Assembly (NCBI GenBank): GCA_037043015.1 | Contig: CM073324.1 | Coordinates: 24,196,097 to 24,260,096, forward strand | From: Bryum argenteum | Taxonomy: Eukaryota; Streptophyta; Bryopsida; Bryales; Bryaceae | Direction: 5' to 3' | DNA length: 64,000 bases | Shown here: one piece after another, positions 58,191 through 64,000 of the stretch | How positions within the stretch are numbered: the stretch's first letter is position 1 | Layout of the letters: every line of letters starts with the position of its first letter | Position numbers and translations under genes: made by a program | Notes under the pieces: model-generated | Seen by the model: the letters and a program-made list of their open reading frames with translations, nothing else | Told to the model about the DNA's origin: nothing | Database searches by the model: none

Positions 58191-61100
58191 ATGTGAAATC
58201 AAAGTTTGAGTAATGAGCTCATGTCATGTCATGATGGTTGTTGGTTGGCATTGAGAGTTCATTTTTGCTTTTTCAAATTGTGAATGATGAGCATAGACAT
58301 AGAGACATAGAACTTGTAGAGTTGTACTATAATGAGGTGATCAAAGGACTTCATAGATTGTAGTGAGGTGATGAAAGGTAGTGATTGTTGTATTTGAGCT
58401 TGTGTTGAACTGATCAAACATTTTGGGACATAGGAGATCATTGGCTCCAAAACTTATCACTCTTTTGTGTAGAAATTAAGATGGTTCAGTAATTTTATTT
58501 GTAAGTCAAAAGATGGTGATTCAAATTATGAGATTACTGGTTTTAAGTTTATGAATGGGGTTAAGAATGTGTTTGATATATTGTAGTAATATGAAAGGTA
58601 GAAGTGTGACATGAAGGAGATATACCCAAAGTTCAACTACGGTTTATAAGCCCGTTTATTGTTGAAGCACAATCAACCTTTTCCAAGGTTGGCACACTTA
58701 CTTTTCAACTCTACCTATTTTCATTGGATGTTTTATTGTTCTCGGAACTAGATGAACATTACAATCTCTCCAATCTCAGTCATGTTTAGAGTAGGTTAAA
58801 ATTTTCATGTTTGAACCAATCTTATGTTTTTTTTGTATTCAAAAACTGAGTTTTCAATTGAAACAAGTAATCAAGAATGATTTTTTCTTTTAGTTAAAGA
58901 GTAAATAAATTGCATTCATAACATGAATGACAAATGAAGTATTCACATACTTAAGTTATTAGTTATCAATTGCACTAGGAATATATATGTGAACGATCTT
59001 CAATACTCAAAAAGCATATATTATAAATTCTAAATGTAGAATATGTGAATATAGATACTTGTTTACATCATTTTAGTTGTATATAGAGTCATTGATACAA
59101 ATCATAGTAATTTTGTAAGCACATTTTTTTTTTTTTTTGAATCCTTGTTCAAACCAAGGTATGGTATGTAAGAACAAAACAAGTCTTTACTCCTATGAGT
59201 TCCAACAAGAACAACTTGAGTTCTCAAAGGTGAGCTTAAAATTGGTGGTATAGTAGCAATTGTGTAATTGGTCAAGAGGTTGTTTGTCATCAATGCAAAT
59301 TTGATATCTATGGCTTTTACAAAGCATCAACCTACACTGTGGTTGGTGAGTTGGTGGATGGCATGTGATGAGACATGAGGGAGAAACTTGTGAGCAAGTG
59401 ATGAGGTTTGAACCTCAAACCACCTAAGGTCCTTTTTTGCTTTAGGGAGTGAGGGTAGGAGATTTTTCTAAAACCGCAATAAGATAGTTGGTCTTATATC
59501 ATATTGAATACATACAGAAGTTGATAAGATTTAAATTTATGGTTCTCCTAGTGGAGTTTTGAGAATTTATGACACTAAGCTTGAGAGTATAGGGGCAAAT
59601 ATTTATCACCTTTCTTGTGCTTGAACGATATAAGTTGAGTTACCATTCATGCTTAAATATAGGTAATGAAAAAGGGATAATAAGTACATTCAATTTGAAT
59701 ATTGACAATTGAGTGATGAAATGTTATGATTGATCAAATATATACTACAATGACATTGATTCATGTACGAGAACCAAATTTTGAATATATAGGTTATAAT
59801 ATGACTACTTATTGACAAGATGTGATCATGCACATGTTAAAGATGTAATGGGTACAATAAGTAATTATGCACACACTGAAAACTCAAAAATATTTCAAGG
59901 TTTAAACATATTTGTATATGTACCTCATATTATAGCATTCATTTGGAAAATTGATTTTTCTAATGGGTAGGATGACTTCTCGATTGTCTCTTAGAACCAA
60001 TATGGTGAAGAAGATTGTGACGTAACCAAATTGACGATATTCAGTACGCAACGCAATATTTTCTTACTATATACTTATATAAAAAAAACAAATACAATTC
60101 TTCTGGATATTTATGAAGTTTGAATATTTTTTCGAAGTTACATAGTCCCGTGAAATTAAAATCAAGAAGAAAACCTATCCGCCTACTAACATTAAGGAAA
60201 TCCTCCAAAGATAAATCAAGGCTCACATAGAGCACCATAATGTATCAAATGCAATCTTGTCTAATTACTTGAATCCTTCTTTATTTTCAAGACAGAAGTA
60301 AAATCATGTCTTGAGTGACTTCGAAGTAAAATATCTAATCAATTCCATTTCATAATCTTTAAGGATTAACCCTATCATCTCGTAGCATTTTAACTCTCTA
60401 GATATAACGGTAATGGAAAATGTCAATTCCCGCCTGAGAACTTCACAAGGAATTCCACTAGATGTGTTCTCACACAACAAGGAGTTCCACTAGATGTGTT
60501 CTTACACAACAAGGAATTCTACTAGATGTGTTTTACACAACAGGAATTTCACTAGATGAGTTATTGATAGAATTTTTACTAAAGTGTGGTTGACTCTACA
60601 TGCATGGAGAATTTTGATGAAGCACATGTTTGTATCATAGAAGCTTACCATGTTCCAATCCAAATTTTTGTAGAATTTTTATATGTTGTGTTGGTTGGGA
60701 ATGAAATTGAGATCTATAGTGATTTTTTGTGTAAAGTACAGAAGTTATCAAAGGTAGAAGTGCAATATGAAATAAATTTACATAAACCATGATTTATGGC
60801 ACATACATACTTGAACATGATCAATTTTATTCCGAGGTTTACATATTTTCAAATGTATGTATTCATATTTAAGAAAAGAATATCATCGATTTTGTAATTT
60901 CTCAAATCAAATGCACGGTTGTTGAAACGATTTAGATTTCGGTTATTTTCGCAAAAGTATGTTGTGATCTATTCTTACACATGATGTTTTTGTATTTGAA
61001 GTTAAGAAGTGAATTGGAATAAATTATCAATAGATCTTTTTTAGCTTTGACCTCTGACTTTATACGTGAGCATTGAATTTTTAACTTCATATGAACTTAC

Positions 61101-61269
61101 ATACTTGACCACATGATTTTAGTTTCCATTTATATTCAAGTTAACCCCTAACTTTTCTTAAACCCCAGGACAAGTTTTGGACAAGTTTTGGCTCTTTCTC
61201 CTGGTGACATGTTAAATTCTTGAAGGTAAATTCTGTTCTTTAACGCCTTATATGGCAATTTGAAGCACT
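58191..61269. other. AT-rich DNA without recognised gene
   Basis: I see no gene. A small tandem repeat lies at 60446-60560. Open frames at 60041-60238 and 60586-60792 have no motif. Confidence 0.5.
60446..60560. repeat. Tandem repeat of about 33 bp, four copies
   Basis: Four units of AAGGAATTCCACTAGATGTG plus a TTCTCACACAAC-type tail, with small differences in length and sequence between units. Confidence 0.8.
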
Positions 61270-61787
61270 TGTAGTGTAGTCCCTTTGTCCCAAAATGTTT
61301 AATTGGTATTACAAACTTCATGGGATTAAGGTCAATCTTGGTAATTAAAAACATTGATTTAGCTAAATGGATAGCTCTTGATATAGCTAGATGGATAGCT
61401 CTTGATATAGCTAGATGGATAGCTCTTGATATAGCTAGATGGATAGCTCTTGATATAGCTAGATGGATAGCTCTTGATATAGCTAGATGGATAGCTCTTG
61501 ATATAGCTAGATGGATAGCTCTTGATATAGCTAGATGATAGCTCTTGATATAGCTAGATGGATAGCTCTTTATATAGCTAGACGGATAGTTCTTGATTTA
61601 GATAGATGAATAGCTTTTGCGATGATATATAATTTGATAAATTTGCTCCAGTAATCATAGATTTTTGACATGCCAAAGATTGGGCAAAAAACTTGATTGA
61701 TCAAGAATCTCTTGCTGAGAGTGCAATGAGTGCAAAAGTTCCTCGAAGTGTAGAAGGTCAAAACATATCATTTTTCACCAAGGAGCA
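61270..61787 (+). repeat. Dispersed repeat family, copy 2, truncating a gene
   Basis: The counterpart of 57900-58190, expanded internally by the 24-bp minisatellite. Its right end (TTTTTCACCAAGGAGCA at about 61,787) abuts the broken 3' end of the TPR-type pseudogene, so it marks the breakpoint of that gene. Confidence 0.6.
61355..61615 (+). repeat. 24-bp minisatellite, about 10 copies
   Basis: Unit GATGGATAGCTCTTGATATAGCTA, nearly perfect in the middle and decaying at both ends. One unit near 61,536 is a base short. Being 24 bp long it gives an open frame repeating WIALDIAR, but this is an effect of the repeat, not evidence of a gene. Confidence 0.95.
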
Positions 61788-63799
61788 CCTCAATGGCCCT
61801 ACCCTTTGAGTGTCGAGTGTCGTTTAAGTTGGTCAATGTGGTGGCCAGTCTTAGAGGTGTCTTCACTATCAATGGACTTTCTTCATCTGGAGCAGAACAA
61901 AGTAACGTTGGCCAACGTCTTTCACCGAAAAGAGGATTCAAACCTACAAAAAATATCCCAGAGACTTTTCCGACACTGTTCAAATAGAGCGGGAGCGCCT
62001 CCCCATATTTGCACATGCTTCCAATGTGCTTTAGTACCATGTCCATAAGTGGTTGCTTTGAATCGATTCCAACCAGCTCCATCAATTCCGCGGCCTGTAC
62101 GCGCACGGATTTCAGATCTCTGAGCTCAAAAACTGATAGAAGATTATGAACGAGCTTCGGAGAGTGAACGAACCTGCTGTAACAAAAAAAATGTCTCCTC
62201 AAACTAGCGCGTAGTTGAGCCAAAATGTCCAGCATGACTATTTGCTCCTTAGATTCAAACCCAGATTCACGCTGCTCCACAACAAGCTCATAATTGGATT
62301 CTATAAAACTCGCGGGCTGTATCCTCGTCTCCTTCTTCTATAAGCTCAAGCACTTGCCCGTAAAAGCTGTTGTAACTGTCCCTCCAAGTCAGGGGCTACG
62401 TCCAGCTACTTCCCTAATGCTCTAAGAATCCCTGCAAATATGGAGGCTGGTCAACACTCTAACCTCAATCGAGTTTACTGCTTTCAAATCATGGGACCCA
62501 AATATACAAACCAGAGCATTACCCCATTTCTTGCATAATCTGCTGTGCCTATTTACTGTCTTGCGTAGCCATGGCCATGGCGAAACGATTAAATTGATCT
62601 TCAAGCATGCGATCACCTATTTCATCATCGTAATCCCCGAAAGGTTCCACCTTATCGTTTTCTGCGGTTCCAGGTTTCCCTTCAGCACCTCTGCAAGGAC
62701 ACAAAATTAAGCTCAATTCATCACTTGGTTATTGGCAACTGCGAATAAAAAAGGACTTTGAATGAACACTTGTCCCAACTACACCATTTCAGCAGGCGAG
62801 ACTCACAGGCTACAATTTCCGCTTCCAAAATGCTCAAACGAGCCACAATAACTCTCCATCATTGAGGCCGATTCACTAATTGTATATATACTGTGTATAC
62901 ACTGTTGTTCAACCTTATATTTATGTTTTCAGGAACTAATACAGTCAAAGTCGTATGAAACTACATTATCTTGTCCTTACATCAGTTCTATGACTGCAGG
63001 AGGTAACCATTGCTTATCGAGGAACGAAGCAGCGCTCTATTCTTCGCTTCAGGTTTCCGAATGTCTACAGGCCCAGAAGCACACATTATTATTGATGATC
63101 AGGGTCAGTGTTGAGATAGCAAAGAAAACGCGACATGCACGTATACATTAAATCAACATCCTTTCCTCAAGCATTTATACCTATTGCTTCTGGAACTGCA
63201 GCCTTCTGGCAGAACTGTGAAGAAGCTTAATGATGTCTGACATGGAGATCTTTGCAAAGTATCTGAGTCTTGGGCTCCAACAAGTCCCTGAAAACACTTG
63301 CAAAGACTCGAGGGAGAGCTACTTCTTGAAAAACAAACTTGATGCCTGCAGGAAGATGGAATTTGAGCGACTACACCAGGCTCCCCCACGCCATGCCGCA
63401 TTCGCTGGGCAGTGACCTCCCTGCAAAGCAACAGTACACGCAGTCCTCGATTAAGCTCAATCCGATGCAAGAGAACACATCGGTGCTTCAAATATCATAA
63501 ACCCTAAACCCTAGCAGAGAGCCCTCTGTTGCACCATAACTGGTACAATTGGTTCTATACATACAATCAAATCTTCTCGTATCTACCTTAGCATCCTCCC
63601 AAGAGCGCTGAACTAATTTCATAAGAAATTTCCACAGCTTTCAAAATTGGATAAGGAAAATCTAACATAACCTCGGGGACAAAGAAGACCAATTCTGCTA
63701 CCGTTGAGCGAGACAATACAAACAGTCAAGTGACAATAATTTAATAGAAATTTACCAGGCGATAGAGACAGAAACCGACACTACAAGTGCCTTCGCCAT
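61788..63799 (-). pseudogene. Broken TPR-repeat (kinesin-light-chain-like) protein gene
   Basis: The 5' exons look intact and join in phase: 63756-63799 (MAKALVVSVSVSIA, a possible organelle-targeting start), 63181-63420, 62807-62875 and 62557-62690 (GDYDDEIGDRMLEDQFNRFA). The next exon from 62431 has a TAG after ILRALGK and at least two frame changes. It continues with YGQVLELIEEGDEDTARE, ESNYELVVEQRESG, MLDILAQL and TPR-like helices (VLKHIGSMCKYGEALPLYLN), then after another frame change TPLRLATTLTNLND. The fragment stops at about 61,788 where a dispersed repeat begins, so the 3' end is lost. The TPR assignment rests on helix pattern and the MLDILAQL and EALPLYLNSV motifs; the exact family is not certain. 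A real gene with sequencing errors cannot explain the missing 3' end. Confidence 0.7.
63496..63513. promoter_or_regulatory. Telo-box pair (AAACCCTA)
   Basis: Two telo-box motifs in the minus-strand leader or first intron of the broken TPR gene, with a further AAACCCTAAA near 63,980. Telo-boxes are typical near the starts of plant genes for growth and translation. Confidence 0.5.
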
Positions 63800-64000
63800 T
63801 GCAAAGTCATGGACCGCCCTGCGTCAAACGCTTCGAATTTCCACCCCTGCCATCTCCTTCGATCCCACGCTTGTCCCCTCCCTCGTTTCCAATTAATTCC
63901 ACGACAATCGGACGAATCTCCTTCACTAGAGTATTTTCTCGTAACTCACGGAAACTGCAAAACCTCAATGCGGAGTCTTAAACCCTAAAGCTTGAAATTC

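Noticed and set aside
61320-61538. WIALDIAR repeat protein
   Set aside because: The open frame is produced by a 24-bp minisatellite with no start context, and a unit one base short breaks it.
1-64000. tRNA and rRNA genes
   Set aside because: I looked for T-loop (GGTTCGAATC-like) and D-loop pairs and for conserved rRNA blocks and found none that fold properly. The one GTTCGAATC near 25,577 lies inside a coding exon.

Overview
The window reads as nuclear DNA of a land plant, most likely a moss. The strongest reasons are a three-exon disease-resistance-type gene that joins a protein kinase, an NB-ARC ATPase and LRRs (a class known from mosses), and a spliced gene for epsilon-tubulin, a centriole and basal-body tubulin kept by plants with swimming sperm and absent from flowering plants. 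Introns are short and mostly GT-AG, and intergenic DNA is very AT-rich. The species cannot be named from the sequence alone.

Layout. 1-12,900 is gene-poor: a decayed spliced gene I do not recognise (4.1-5.2 kb), a dead PIF/Harbinger transposase (7.7-8.7 kb), a stray epsilon-tubulin exon copy (9.4-9.8 kb) and a nuclear insertion of plastid DNA carrying psaC and ndhD (11.2-12.3 kb). 12,910-14,477 (minus) is a class 3 truncated haemoglobin. 16,924-21,076 (minus) is epsilon-tubulin. 20.4-27.6 kb holds two copies of a segment containing the 5' end of epsilon-tubulin and the 3' end of an ABCG transporter; between the copies lies a GC-rich island with a DUF3445/haem-dependent N-demethylase-like gene (plus). 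26,790-35,637 (minus) is the full-size ABCG/PDR transporter. 39,465-43,061 (minus) is a CHX-type cation/proton antiporter. 46,024-51,650 (minus) is the kinase-NB-LRR gene, whose LRR part is a 144-bp repeat array ending at a frameshift. 51.7-61.3 kb is AT-rich with no recognised gene, and 61.8-63.8 kb (minus) is a TPR-type gene broken by stops and truncated by a repeat that contains a 24-bp minisatellite.

The genes do not form a pathway; this is a normal plant gene neighbourhood. The unusual part is structural: a tandem duplication whose junction holds an unrelated GC-rich gene and a separate shard of the ABCG gene. Exon boundaries were worked out by hand from splice signals and reading phase. 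They are phase-checked throughout for haemoglobin, the N-demethylase-like gene and the kinase-NB-LRR gene, and for epsilon-tubulin except one unresolved junction. They are approximate for ABCG and part of CHX. Family names come from recognised motifs and remembered family features, not from a database search.
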